A stretch of 64,000 bases of DNA from Gigaspora margarita. Taxonomy: Eukaryota > Glomeromycota > Glomeromycetes > Diversisporales > Gigasporaceae. The notes below the pieces were generated by a model. It searched no databases. It was not told the DNA's origin and saw only the letters and a program-made list of their open reading frames with translations. The stretch is taken from positions 379,042 through 443,041 of the forward strand of contig WTPW01000146.1 in the NCBI GenBank assembly GCA_009809945.1. The letters are read 5' to 3'. Numbering within the stretch: position 1 is the first letter of the stretch; each line of letters opens with the position of its first letter. This document shows, piece after piece, positions 11,391 to 23,592 of this stretch. The translations under genes and the position numbers were made by a program.

Positions 11391-11452
11391 TTTAATAGAG
11401 GTCCCTATCCACCCCTGTTTCACAAAAATGGATAGGAACCTTTATTAAAAAA
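11391..11452. repeat. Short hairpin
   Basis: Inverted arms AATAGAGGTCCCTATCCA and TGGATAGGAACCTTTATT separated by about 18 bases and bordered by T and A runs. It could be a tiny foldback insertion; function unknown. Confidence 0.55.
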
Positions 11453-11506
11453 ATTAAAAAGTATCCAACAATAATACTCTATTATATAATAATATATGTA
11501 TCTTGA

Positions 11507-11873
11507 TATATGGGGTCTTTGCCTTGAAAATGACCCTACGGCACTATAAATTTTTTTTGAGTAAATCGTAAATAAAGATTGTGTAACCAAAACAACCCAA
11601 ACTTGATTTTCCACTAATTTTAGAAATGATCTTCGCAAAACCTTTTTGTTATTGGATAAAATTGATGGTAAAATATTTATCCGCTATGTCAATCATTTTC
11701 ATTATATTCATCGTCAAATTTCCGGACTTCTATAACTCATTTTAATATTAAGTTAATCGGTTATAAAACTTACACAAAATGAACTTAGTGCTTCATAAAT
11801 TAAGGCTTAACAAAAATCTCAATTTTGGTTTGGGGACCTCGGAACCCTATTTTCAATGCAAAGACCCCATATA
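11507..11873. mobile_element. TA-flanked MITE (TATGGGGTCTTTGC ends)
   Basis: Terminal inverted repeats of about 26 bp with one mismatch (TATATGGGGTCTTTGCCTTG on the left; the same with CATTG at the right end). TA target on both sides. No coding capacity. Confidence 0.75.
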
Positions 11874-12229
11874 TGATTAGCCAATCATTTTTCAGATTGA
11901 CAATCATATAAATAATTTTTTTATTTTTTTTTATTTTTTGTAGTTAATTTTTTTATACCTTATACAAAAATTCAAAAAAATTAAATATAAAAAGAACAGA
12001 CCTGTTGGGAAGTTGCTATTGAAGGCTTCACTAGAGCTATCATTAGAGCCATCTATTGGAGCTATAGTTGAAGCCAGTCTTAGAACTTCATGAAGTCACT
12101 GATTTCACATTATTTTGGTAATTTAGTAGGTTTTTTCAATTTTTTTGACAAGTTTTTTGTGGATTATTTCATAAATTCATTATTTTAGTTAATTTCACAA
12201 TAGGTTTTTTATCAGTTTTCATGTTTCTA

Positions 12230-12640
12230 GTCATTGTGTCCCTATGACATTTGTGTAGTAGTTTCTCTATAGCATTTGTGCAGAGTCTCTATAGTGTTTA
12301 TAGCATTTTTATATTGTTTATATAGTGTCTCTCTAGCATTTGTAAAGTATCTCTATGGCATTTGTACAGTGTCTTTACCATGTTTCTATAGCATTTGTAT
12401 AGTATCTCTATAGTATTTGTACAGTATTTCTATAGCATTTTGTACAGTATCTCTATAGCATTTGCATGGTATCTCTATGGCATTTGTATAGTATTTTTAT
12501 AGTGTTTGTATAGTGTTTTGATAGTATTTAATGGTATCTTTATATTGTTTGTGCAGTAGTGTCTTTATAGTGTTTATATGGTATTTACATAGTGTCTTTA
12601 TGGTATTTGTATAGTGTCTCTAAGGTGTTTTTGTGGTATT
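12230..12640. repeat. Degenerate minisatellite, about 21-bp unit
   Basis: Roughly 18-20 imperfect units related to AGTATCTCTATAGCATTTGT. Units vary in length and sequence, so this is an old array. Confidence 0.8.
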
Positions 12641-12879
12641 TTTTGTAATATGTTTTGGTTTTTTTAATAAAATATATACATATATTTTTTTCACTATTTT
12701 TTGCCCTAGTGTTAGTAATCTAACTCCTACCATCAATCCTGACCCCTATAATTATGCATTCACTATAGCTCATATTTGTAGTCAGAGTGTATTGTAATCC
12801 TAAATCGCTACTATTACAGGTAATTGGTCTTTTATCAATATATAATTTTAGGGACTATTGTTACTAACTTGCACAGTTT

Positions 12880-12970
12880 GTACTTCACAATGGCCTCTTT
12901 CATATATGGGGTGCATCCATCAATTGACATTTTGGGTCCCTATATTCCATGTTTTTTTAGTTCCTCTGAT
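12880..12970 (-). mobile_element. Possible remnant of the tRNA-derived SINE
   Basis: The stretch TTGACATTTTGGGTCCCTAT and its flanks resemble the complement of the SINE body at 48600-48660. The matching peptide strings are PSIDILGPY here and PSVDILGPC on the complement of the SINE. Only a short piece is recognisable and the match is imperfect. Confidence 0.4.
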
Positions 12971-13064
12971 TACTATTCAGGTTTGTTATTACTTCGCCAC
13001 TTATCTGTTAGATGCTGCACTAGTATCAAGCAACATTAGTCGATTTGCTTAGTAAAGTTTGAAC

Positions 13065-13195
13065 TTTATTATATAGCAACTTTTGTCAATCATAGGATAG
13101 CTTATTTTTGAGTCAAAGACATTTTTGAATTTTTTGAACAAAAGAAGGGGTAGCTTATTTTTGGAATTGACTTATTTTTAGCAATATACAGTATT
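13065..13195. repeat. Dispersed repeat, GCTTATTTTTGG type
   Basis: An inverted relative lies at about 49740-49860: both contain the order AATAAGCTA.CC, AAAAATGTCTTTGA, and TTGCTATATAG. It ends in AATATACAGTA, the terminal motif also seen on the MITE at 44651-44957, so it is probably a truncated member of that TE family. Confidence 0.55.
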
Positions 13196-13204
13196 TATAT
13201 TATT

Positions 13205-13380
13205 CAAACTAAACTAGTTTGCAAACTTCAAACTCAAACCCAAACCAAACTCAAATTTAACTAGAAAGTTTGCTTCAAATCAAACTCAAATTTTTTTTAA
13301 TGCTAGTTTGAGACCAGGTTTGATTTGAAATTAAATCAAACCCAAATTTGGCCTAAAGTTTAATTTGATTCAGGTTTGTA
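13205..13380. repeat. Low-complexity AAACTCAAACC repeats in both orientations
   Basis: Degenerate CAAACTCAAACCAAA repeats on the left and their complement on the right, in the same architecture as the subterminal arrays of the hAT-like elements. No TIR or TSD identified. The 13381-13878 stretch is plain AT-rich spacer. Confidence 0.45.
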
Positions 13381-13878
13381 GAAACCCTAATTGTTAGACA
13401 AAACCTTTTATATGTGATGATAAAAGATAAACTGCAATCTTAAAATAATAAACTCCTATATTCAAAATGACTAAAAACTAGCCTATTAATAAAAAAAAGA
13501 AAAAAGAAATTTATACTAAAATTTATAAAATTTATATTAATAATAAAACTCTAAAAAAAAATAATTAATAAAAAATCTATATTTTTAGCAAGACTATTAT
13601 AAAATAAGCCTATATTTATATATATATAAGCAAAAAGCATTAAATTATTAATTGATTCTTTTTATTTAGATTTAATACTTGATATTGATCCAACTTTTAT
13701 ATTTAGTTTTTAAAAATAAATTACAGAAATGATAAATAGATAAATAAACAGAAGCAGTAATTTTATATATTTTAAATAACTAGTGCTTTGATTCTAATTT
13801 CTATAGGCTCTCTTTGGTATATCCAGATAATAATCTAAATTTGAATATAAGGTAGCTGCGCAACGTAGTTGCACTAAA

Positions 13879-15747
13879 ACCAGGAACGGAAAATAGTTTA
13901 TAGTAAGAATTAATTGAATTTACAAGCATATACACTATTGTCCAATACATATTATCTCCAAAAAAAAAACAGAAACAAGTTCATGAATAAGTGCCATGGT
14001 ACTGTATGCAAGTTCAATGCTGTAAATTATTGTAATTATTCTATAAATAATTAAATTACGGATACACTGTAATAATTAAATAATCTCACTGGCAAGTAAT
14101 TTACTGATAAGATTAATTTACCGATGATTTCTGTTCTCATAAATTCTGGGACAAACTCGTTTTCTGAAATCCTTTCAGTTTCACCTTATGAATCATCTAG
14201 TTCTTCAGAATTTAGATCGCTATTTTCAGAATGAATTTTCAAAGACAACGAAGTGTTAGGTGGCTTTTAGGATGAAACTGAAAGAACTTCAGGAAAAGAC
14301 AGCTGTAGTTCGTCAACAAGTTTTTTTAAAAAATTGCACTGACCTTAACCCTAACTCTAAGCTCGACCCTAACAATAATACCAGAATTTCTTATCAGTGA
14401 AATGAACTTTCGATGAATTAATCTAATGAAAATGTGATGACTAATCAGATCTATAAAAAGTAGACAAATGTCAAGCCACTGTTCCAATCATAGAGTTTTA
14501 ATATGATTGCGAGATCAGCTGATTTTATCACAGATCATGTAGATTTTTGACTTTTATAGTTAGTTTAGTGCTTGGTTGAGACTTATTGTTTAAGGGCGCA
14601 GTTTTGTTTGTTGTAATATCATATGATTTTAGCAAATTTAGGTTTCTATGAATATCGGTAAATAGGACATATTAAAGTATGAATGGGTGGCTGTGCGCAT
14701 GCAGATGTTAAGGAATGAAGTTATCTTTGGTTTTGCTATTGCTCGCCTTGGTAAAGGCTGGCTCTATCTCCCACCCACTCTCCCTATTTTAAGTGGTCTG
14801 CAAGTATTAGTAGTATCAGTAACAACTACAGTAGATATTTGTAGTCTGTTTTTGGGTTTCACAGCTAATGGCAGTGAAAGGACCATCAGTAGCAGCGACC
14901 CTTATTAGTGAACAGTTAGACTCCGCGGCTGCAGTGGCAGTGCAAGAACCTTATTAGTGAATAGTTAGGTTTTGCGGCTGCAGTGGCAGTACAATGACCT
15001 TATTAGAGAACAGTTAGGCTCTGCGGTAGTGCAAGAACCTTGTTAGTGAATATTTAGGCTCCACGGCTACAAGGACCTTATTAGTGAATATTTAGCCTCC
15101 GCAGATGCAGTAGAGTGCAAAGACCTTATTAGTAAATATTTAGGCTCCGTGGCTGTAGTGGCAGTACAAGGACCTTATTAGTGGTAAGTTAGGATCCGCG
15201 GCTGCAGTGGCAGTGCAAGGACCTTATTAGTGAATATTTAGGCTCCGTGGCTGTAGTAGTGCAAGGACCTTATTAGTGAATAGTTAGGCTTCACGGCTGT
15301 AGTGGCAGTGCAAGGACCTTATTAGTGGACAGTAAGGCTCCACAGCTGCAGTGGCAGTGCAAGTAACTGAAATAGATACTAGATACTTTGTCATAGGTAT
15401 TGAGTTTTGAGTATGTAANNCTAGAGCTTATTTGGATAGCGAACCTATTCCCATATGTTTTTTCATATTTAGAAATAAAGTAGCTAATCGAGCAATAATA
15501 ATTATAAATAAATCTACGTTAGCTTTATTGTATACAACTATGTAATATACCTTTAGCATTTCACTATGGAAATAAACCTGTAAAAATGTGCAAGTTACAA
15601 GGCAATCCGAAAATGCCCATTAAAACAGAAAAGGAAAGATTTACAATCATGCTGACCAACCAAATACGAGATTTTGTGGACACACATAATCAAAGATGGC
15701 TGTAAACCCTATACTTCGTTTTACTTCTGTGAAACTCCGTTCCTGGT
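13879..15747. mobile_element. TIR element A (ACCAGGAACGGA ends) carrying a minisatellite
   Basis: Ends ACCAGGAACGGA / TCCGTTCCTGGT, flanked by AAA on both sides (3-bp target, possibly TAAA). Internal features: a segment at 14680-14790 that is conserved in element B, and a 49-bp minisatellite at 14900-15361. A short frame at 14687-14908 has VIFGFAIARLGK, shared as VIFCFTIARLGK with element B. That may be DNA-level conservation only. Two undetermined bases lie at 15419-15420. Confidence 0.75.
14900..15361 (+). repeat. 49-bp minisatellite inside element A
   Basis: About ten units of 38-50 bp beginning CCTTATTAGTGAATATTTAG and ending GCAGTGGCAGTGCAAGGA. Unit-length differences come from loss of part of the CGGCTGCAGTGG section. 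Element B has only about three such units. Confidence 0.88.
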
Positions 15748-15963
15748 AAAGTCAAATTTATTATTCAATCCAAATTCAATTTATGTTATATGATTCACTT
15801 GCTTATATGTAGTTATAAGCATTGTTGGCACATACCAGAACCCAAAGAACTCTAATATAATTTTGTATAAAATAAAGCAAATATTTAAAAAATTTACTAT
15901 ATAAAAATACAATATTTGATGAATTTCTATACAAAAGTTCCTTTTTTAGTAACATATAAGTTA

Positions 15964-16726
15964 TATAGTCAGACCTCTCTATAATCACAAGTTGGTTGCA
16001 CCCTATTTTGGTGATTATATAGAGGTGTGACTATAAATAAAAATACCTTGCTATAGTCACATGACCAAAGGCCAATAAATAATATATTTTTGCATATTTG
16101 ATATACTATTAAAAAATTTAAAATGTTTGATAGTAAATAACTTTTGAGATAGTGCCCAATTTGTATAAAATGACCACCAGAATGTTTGACTCAATGAGAC
16201 AATTCTAAAGAGTTTAAAATCATCCAAATATAGTTACAAAATATTAAGATCATTAAGGATTTTTTTACTTAGATGTTTAATTTAATCAATTCTTAAACAT
16301 GCAAAGTGACACAACTTCTTAATGATCACAGGAGCTTGTGATTGGATTTTAACGATCTTGGGCTCATTAGAATCGTCTCATCAAGACAAGCATTTTGGTA
16401 GTTGTTTCATCCAGATCAGACCACTGCATCAATAGTTATTTGCTGTCAAACCTTTAAGAATTTTTAATAAAAAATTTTAAATAAACATGAATATGAATAT
16501 TGACCAATCAGATGTTATAATCTATATTTATCAAAATTTGTGATTATAAAGAGGGTTTATTATTAATAAAATTGATAAAAAATCAAATTTATTTTGTGAT
16601 AGTGATTATAGGTGATTTGTAACTATAATGAGATTTTTTTACTATATTTAAGTCTGTTGCACAATATTGGGTGCTTATATAGAGGTGTGACTATGTGGGG
16701 TGTGACTATAGAGAGATCAGACTATA
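15964..16726. mobile_element. pogo/Tc1-mariner-like non-autonomous element, copy 1
   Basis: Ends TATAGTCAGACCTCTCTATA and, at the right end reading inward, TATAGTCTGATCTCTCTATA, with TA target. TIRs of the CAGTCAGACCTC type are typical of pogo/Tigger-like DNA transposons. An inverted copy lies at 39106-39777. The interior holds the shared palindromic module with a GACTCAATGAGAC core at about 16150-16440. No transposase is visible. Confidence 0.82.
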
Positions 16727-16751
16727 TTAAAGTTTTTTGGAGTTCTATATA

Positions 16752-16852
16752 ACCAGGTCATAACAGATCATATTACTAAGTTAGTGAATTATATCTATGG
16801 TTATATGATTTTACTAATTGAATTTAGTAATATAACCTGTTATGATCTGGTC
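16752..16852. mobile_element. Small foldback element
   Basis: Arms CAGGTCATAACAGATCATAT and the complement of CAGATCATAACAGGTTATAT, about 100 bp in all. It lies 26 bp after the pogo-like element. No target duplication was confirmed. Confidence 0.6.
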
Positions 16853-17515
16853 ATGTGCCAATACTAGTTATAAGGACTATTTTATATATAAATTATACTG
16901 AGTAAGAGCTTGTAAGGGTTTTGTTTATTCAATAAAAACTTTATCTAATAGAATTTATATCTGATTGCATTATTAGAAATTGAAATCCTGTAAAGTTAAT
17001 TAATTAAGTACATAAGATCTTTTACTTATAGATGTTGTTTTGATATTATATAATTTTGAATTTAATTTTTAAACTAATAATTTTTTTATTAATATACTAT
17101 ATATCTACTAAGAAAATTCTAATATAGTTATTTTTTATAACATTGATATATTATTAGTTTAGTGGATAAACATAATATAATATCTATATTCCAATTAGCT
17201 AATCATATAAAAGATATTTAAAATTGTAATTCATTAAAAATTCATAGATACAAATATCTGTATTTAATCTAAATTATTAGTTTTATTCAAATTGGGCAGA
17301 TTATAAATTGAGGTACTATATAAATATAAAAGTTGTATTGTATATATGGTACAGATTTTTTTCTAATATGATCTGACTATGCTCTGTTATAATATTTATT
17401 ATTGAGTATTATCAATTTTATTATTATATACTAATTATTATATATCTGGATTTTTATTTTATTTATTACAAGTGTTTGCAGGGTGCCACTGGCACCTTTA
17501 CAATACAAAGTGCCC
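16853..17515. other. Very AT-rich spacer
   Basis: No reading frame, repeat border or RNA gene recognised. Confidence 0.55.
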
Positions 17516-18330
17516 ATAACAAATAAAACTCAATTTTTTTAAAATTCTGCTAAAGAACTTACTATTCATAATAATAAAAATTTTTTGGTATTAGAATTAT
17601 GTAATTTATTATAAATTACTATAAAAAAAATTCTGTTACAAACCTACTTGATGGATAAAATTTTGGTTTTATCATTAATTACAGTTAAAAATTCTCATAT
17701 AAAACTTGTGCGCTATTCTAATAATCATAAAACTGTTAGGGTTTAATTAGTTTGCATTGGAATTATTATGGTTTCTATTATGCATTACTGTTATAAACCT
17801 TACTATTCTGGTGATACACAATATGTGACTCACTAACACATTAACTTTATCCACATCTTAATTAATCCAATTTCAAAGATACAAAATGCCATAATGAATG
17901 AAACATGGGTTTTAAAATTCACTACAGAACTAACTATTCCAGTAATGATGAAAATGTGAATTATTTTGTATCAGTATCACTGTAATTCTATAGTGAATTA
18001 CTATAAAAATTCTGTTACAAACCTATTTGACAAATAATACATTTTAAGGTTGAATTTGATCAAATTATTGTGGTCTCTATTATGAATTACTGTTACTGTT
18101 AAAAATTCTTATACAAAACTTGAGCACTATTTTAATAATCACAATACAGGGTTAGGGTTAAATTAGTTCATGTTGGAATTATTATGGTTTCTATCATGAT
18201 ATTGTTATAAACCTTACTATTTTGACAATACACAGTATATGACTCACTAATGCATATTATTAACATTATCCACATCTCAGTTAATCCAATTTCAAAAATA
18301 TAAAATGCTATAACGAATGAAACTCATTTT
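17516..18330 (+). repeat. Two direct copies of an approximately 400-bp repeat
   Basis: About 17630-17900 and 18005-18330 share the order GTTACAAACCTA, AAAATTCT.ATA.AAAACTTG, TTATTATGGTTTCTAT, AATCCAATTTCAAA, AAAATGC.ATAA. They also contain the ~100-bp satellite motif seen at 20995-21780, so this is probably a diverged higher-order copy of that satellite. Confidence 0.65.
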
Positions 18331-20327
18331 TTTAAAAGAAAAGCAAATTGATTGACAGCTAATTCATTAAAAAAAATTCAATCCAGAATGTGAAAAATTC
18401 ATCGGTTATGACAATATATTGATCATTTGTATGATTAATGTGTAACAGATTCGTCATTTATTCGAATTGATCTATTACTATGAATTACACATATCCTTAA
18501 AAGCTAAAATTCATTTACACACTTATACTTACCAAGCAAGCAATTAAGCATGTTACTATATGTTATAAGGGCCATTAATGCTAACAACTTGTATTTGATA
18601 TAATCAATATTGTGAATTACTTATAACATGTCATTTATGCCATCTAATTTTCACACGTGTAAAATGATTGGTAAAAATGTACAGGACACTCGTGATGAAA
18701 TGATAATTTTATTATAATAAAAAAATATATAAGAAGATATACTAATTACTGTTTATTCAAATTTTGATAATTTATCTAGCAAATTTTAGAAGTTGTAATT
18801 ATGTATTGTTTTATAAAAGCCACTGGTATAAATTTAATTTGATAATAATATGTAAAATATAAATATATAATTGTTTGTGTAAAGAATAATACTATATTAA
18901 AAATTGATTAAAAGTGTATTAGATACAATCTATTAATAATTGTTGCAAATAAAATTAATTAGACAAAACTAATGCTTATATACCTGGCATTGATTTTTTA
19001 GTGAATGTCTTATAGAGAATAAAGCATAAACTAGATCTTTAAAGATTTATACAAGACAAAAAGCAGAGTATAGGTGCTTAATACTAAGCTTTAAGCTTGG
19101 AATCAAGTTTGTTATATACTTATAATAGTTTTTACTTATAGATTAAATTAAAATAAATTCTAGTAAATAATAAAATATATTTGTGAATAAAGATATTAAT
19201 TTTTTATTTAATAGAATTTGAAAGTAGTGCACAGTTATTGAGTTTAGCTTTACCACAAATATTAAAAAATCAATCCTTTAAAAGAATGATAATTTTTATA
19301 ACAAGAGAGTAGTGTCGATGGTTAATTAGTGACCGATATCACTAAATGATCCAACCCAAATGGAGAGCACGAAGAAATTACTAGTATCTAAAGATTGGGT
19401 AAGTATTCTTATTATTTATAGGTTCGATTTTTATTTTTTTTTTATTTGAGAAAGAAGCCACCATTTTCTTTATTGATTAACTTCGCTTATTTTTGACTCG
19501 GCATAATTACATCATTTTGGTCATTCGGCTTCTTAAATTAGCTACATACTTTTCTTATTTTTCATGCATAATTGTCTCTTACATACATAGTAGCATAATT
19601 AAAATTGATTCCCCCTTCGGGGCCCATAATACGACTTCATCCTCGATCGATCATCACGTGAACATGTGATAGATCGATCGCTGCAAGCCTTAGATATACA
19701 AAGAGATAATTACTATCCATATAAAAAAAAATTTTTTTGATATTAATCACTATAATACTAATCCAATTTATTACATATTGCTTTAGAGCTCTAAATCCAC
19801 GCCTCTCACTAAATACACCGCATACTTTTCCTCACTGTGACAGTAGTAATAGTTATATTGTAAATAATTGTATATAAAGAAATTATAACTGATGTATTAG
19901 CTACTTATATAGCTAATAAAGTACCTAACAAAAAAAAAATTTTTCTATATTTGTATATTGTTTAAAAATATGCATACTACTTTCAACCTTTTTGTAAAAA
20001 AATACATTAAATATAGATTTCTATATTTTTTATAGGTAATTAAGTTCTTTTATTATGTATCTACTATATAAATATTATATAAGTCTAAATATATAATTGC
20101 AGAATAAATTTTTAATTTTTATTTAAATTTTTTTTTAAATAGCAATATAACCAATTTTGCTAATTAAGAACTCTTTTAAATTTTATAGTTTTGAAGAATT
20201 CAAAAAAATTTTAATATTAAAATTGATTATTTTGTTGTTAAAATATTATTGTTAGAAGTTTGATACAAAATTAAGCAAATATTTATTTTTAATAAACTTC
20301 CATTAATAATATCTTTGCAAGTAAATT
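18331..20327. other. AT-rich spacer with one strong hairpin
   Basis: No gene recognised. At 19652-19688 a palindrome is formed by CGATCGATCATCACGTG, a 3-base loop and a near-complement. A short ATG frame at 19361 is followed by a GTAAGT, but nothing supports an exon. Dispersed T and A runs otherwise. Confidence 0.5.
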
Positions 20328-20456
20328 ATAGTTATTGTATGGGTATGTAGTGAATAACCCATTTACATACGGTTCATATTCCGTGCTGAAGGCATGGGAT
20401 TTAAATTTGAACCAGTGTGTGTAATGGGTTATTCAACATACCTATGTAATAACTAT
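20328..20456. mobile_element. Hairpin MITE (ATAGTTATTG ends)
   Basis: Arms ATAGTTATTGTATGGGTATG and the complement of ATAGTTATTACATAGGTATG, both followed inward by GAATAACCCATT. About 129 bp, no coding capacity. Confidence 0.65.
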
Positions 20457-20464
20457 CACTATCT

Positions 20465-20547
20465 TATTGCACGATGTCTGATGTAACAATCCCGTGCCAA
20501 TAAGTAAATGAAAAAAGCACGGGTTGTCACATAAGACCCGTGCAATA
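20465..20547. mobile_element. Hairpin MITE (TATTGCACG ends)
   Basis: An 83-bp inverted repeat (TATTGCACGATGTCTGATGT against TATTGCACGGGTCTTATGTG on the other arm) lying 8 bp after the previous hairpin element. Two independent foldbacks side by side suggest an insertion hot spot. Confidence 0.6.
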
Positions 20548-20816
20548 ATATTTTTATTGTTTAAGGGCTTTTATGGATTTTACAAATTATAGAATTCAAA
20601 AAAAATTTAATAAATTAAAATTAAATATACTATTGTTGAGATATATTATTTAAACATTTTAAAAATTTTTAACTGCTATTTTCCAATTATACTTTGAATA
20701 AAAATATCTCAACAATTTATATAATCAACTAGTCAGTACTTTTTATTACCCATACCCATGTTCTATATAAGCAGTAGCTATCAATAATTGTTCTTAAAAT
20801 TTTGAAATAACACAAT

Positions 20817-20975
20817 TATTTCTCAATCAGTGAAAAATTAAAGAGATAAAATCATATAACCAAGTGATAAAAATCATATGACCATTAATAATTTACTTAT
20901 ATCATAAACACTCATTTGCATAAATAAAAATTTAAAGAAATTAAAAAATATATATAAATTTCGTAAATTACACTT
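20817..20975 (+). repeat. Dispersed repeat, copy 1 (second at 47183-47355)
   Basis: Direct-orientation similarity: ATTTCTCAATC.GTGAAAA, GATAAAAAT.ATATGACCAT, ATATCATAA.CA.TCATTT, CATAAATAAAAA. Identity looks like about 80% by eye. No TIRs seen. Confidence 0.6.
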
Positions 20976-20994
20976 ATATGAAATTTAATAACTC

Positions 20995-21780
20995 TACTTA
21001 TGAGCTATCACAATGACACAATACGTGGTTAAGTTAGGTTGTATTACTAATGCGGTGGTATACGTATGTATTGAAATTATTATATCATAACTTATTGTAA
21101 AAAATTTGTTACAAGAAATTATAAACGACTATGGTGATACACAGTACGCGTTAAAGTTGTGTTGAATCATAGTCATAAAATTTTATCATAATTTATTATG
21201 AAAATTTTGTTATAAAGTTCTAGCATGATACACATTTTTCGTTGAAATTATAGTTGCAAATTTTACAATACTATAATTTATTATAAACAATTTTGCTGTA
21301 AAAAATAATAACAATTGTGGTGCACATTATGTGAATTAGTTTGTGTATTGAAATTACTATCATGTTTGTTATAAAAAATTTTTGTTGCAAAACTTACTAA
21401 CTATTGTGGTAATACAGACAGTATATATTTAAGGTTTAGTTAGCTTATATAGTCATAAATTCTATCAAAAATTACTGTAAAAAATTTTGTTATGAAACTT
21501 ATGAGCTATTGTGGCACAGCCAATATGCGAGTTAGTTTGTATTGGAATTAACAGTCGTGATTTCTATCAAGATTTACTGTAAAATTTATTTGCTATTACA
21601 GCATGTAGTTGAGTCAGTTTGTATTAAAATTGCGGTTGTGATTTCTGACATAATGCAGTACACAGGCTACTGCAATGAAACAGTATGTAGTGGTCGGTTT
21701 GCATTGGAATTAATAGTCATGATTTCTATTGTTAAAAATTTTGTTACAAGACTTAGTTGTGACTTATAACATAATTTACT
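20995..21780 (+). repeat. Diverged satellite array, about 100-bp unit
   Basis: Roughly seven units spaced 89-103 bp, judged from the recurring AAAAATTTTGTTAC box. Each unit also carries ACTATTGTGGTGATACACAG, TTAGTTTGTATTGGAATTA, and ATAGTCATGATTTCTATCAT-like sections. More units are dispersed at 17516-18330, 22060-22260, 25980-26850 and 45140-45400. Confidence 0.75.
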
Positions 21781-22059
21781 GAGGTAATTTTGGCTATTAA
21801 TAATACGATCAGTGATGAAAGTATGATATATGTGTGTGATTAGCATTGTTAGTTAGTAGACCAAGAATACTGACAGTATGACCTGCCAGATCTACAGTCA
21901 TTGGTCAAGCCTAGTTGCTAAATGCATAATGGAACAAATGCAAAAAAAAAAGGTAAGCGAAACTATTGCATAGGTTCCTGATAGCAGAAGCAGAAATACC
22001 AGTATACATTTTTCATAGTTATGCACCATACCTAAAATAAGAAACAAAACAAATAACTT

Positions 22060-22260
22060 GCTATTGTGGTTTGTAGTTAAATTAGTTGATTTTGGAATCA
22101 ACTGTCTTAATTTCTATCATAGTTTGCCATAAAAACTTTATCACAAAACTTGTTAGTAGTTCGTATTCGAATTAAGAGTTGTGGTTTCTATCGCAATTTA
22201 ATGTAAAAAATTTTGTTACATAAAATTTACCGACTATTGTGATGGTTTACTGTAAATTAT
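22060..22260 (+). repeat. Satellite units (about two)
   Basis: Continues the ~100-bp satellite after about 280 bp of unrelated sequence (21781-22059), in the same orientation as the main array. Confidence 0.65.
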
Positions 22261-22264
22261 TATT

Positions 22265-23592
22265 GTCTAATCAGTTATTTTATTGCTATATGATGAAAAA
22301 ACATATGGAAATAGGTTCGCTATTCAGGCAAGCTCTTGCATTATATACTCAAAACATCAACATCTATGACAAAAGCCTCTAGACTAGGACGAATTAATTG
22401 AACCTGTACCAATCATTCTCCAAACCTGTCAAACACATAAATTACTGCCTTCTCCTTCTTAAACCCCAAGGTCCTATATTGCACTCCGTCTACTACATGA
22501 AACGCAAACATAAGAAAAATAGCTAACATACTAAAAAGAGAATAGGGGTCATCCTGCAGTATCTATTTAGGCCTTTGCACTGTTACTGGAGCCGTGGAGT
22601 TTAACTATCCACTAATAAGGGTCCTTGTACTGCCACTGCAGCCACGGAGCCTAACTATGCAATAAAAAGAGTCTTGCACTGCCACCACAGCTATGGCACA
22701 AATTGCTATTGATTGTCCTTGCACTGCCCACGCAGCCACAGAGCCCAGAAACTAACTGCAAAGCTATTTGTACTGCACTGTAATCGTGGATCCTTGACAA
22801 TCCAATATATCGCCCAGCCAGACCAATGCTACTAATACTTGTCGGACTACTTAAAATGAAGGTAGGAGGGAGATAAAGCCGGTCTTTACCAAGGCGAGCA
22901 ATAGTGAAACAAAAGATAACATCCTCTCTTCTGAACAAAAAAAAAACCTCATAAACATCCCTTAACGTCCGCAAGTCCACAGCCTCCCATTCATACCCCT
23001 TAATATATCCTATTTAATATTCATAGAAACCTAAATTCGCCATATGTCATCCCATTAAAAACAAAAAACAAAATCCTGCTCTTAACACAAAGCCTCAATC
23101 AAAGCACTAGACTAACCATAAAAGTCAAATATCACATGTGATCTGCAATAAAGTCAGTGCGATACTTGATTTACCGTAAATCGACACATGTGGCTAAGGC
23201 TGATTTGATACTATCATGTTGAAAAAATTGTTAAATCCTGATAAGATTCCTGATAATAAATTGCTCATCGACATATTAGTCTTACCATTTTGACCACGGT
23301 TTGTATAAATAATCAAAAGCGTTAAAGCATAATAACTTGATCATATAAAGTTATAAACGGGTGAAGTTAAATCATGATACCATCCATTTAGTGCTATACC
23401 CAAACAGAGGCTAGTATTTGTACACACCATTTCACTCTTCAGACAACCATACACTTCATTGCATTCCATTCCTGAAATTCACACAAAAATACAGAAAATA
23501 ACGGTAATGATCTAATTAGATGCCCAGAATCTGCGACTCCGCTTAACTCACTATTAAACCATACACTACGTACTTTATACTCTGTTCCTGGT
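22265..23592. mobile_element. TIR element B, inverted relative of element A
   Basis: The complement of 22265-22370 matches element A at about 15380-15480, and the complement of 22840-22990 matches 14680-14790. The right end CTGTTCCTGGT at 23592 is the family terminus. The expected left terminus is not recognisable, so this copy is truncated or strongly diverged on that side. It has only about three minisatellite units (22560-22730) against about ten in element A. Confidence 0.7.

Noticed and set aside
12230-12640. CRISPR-like regularly spaced repeats
   Set aside because: Units are contiguous and degenerate with no unique spacers; an ordinary minisatellite.
19361-19420. Short ATG frame (ESTKKLLVSKDW) followed by GTAAGT, considered as a first exon
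   Set aside because: No convincing second exon or homology; a chance donor is likely in this composition.
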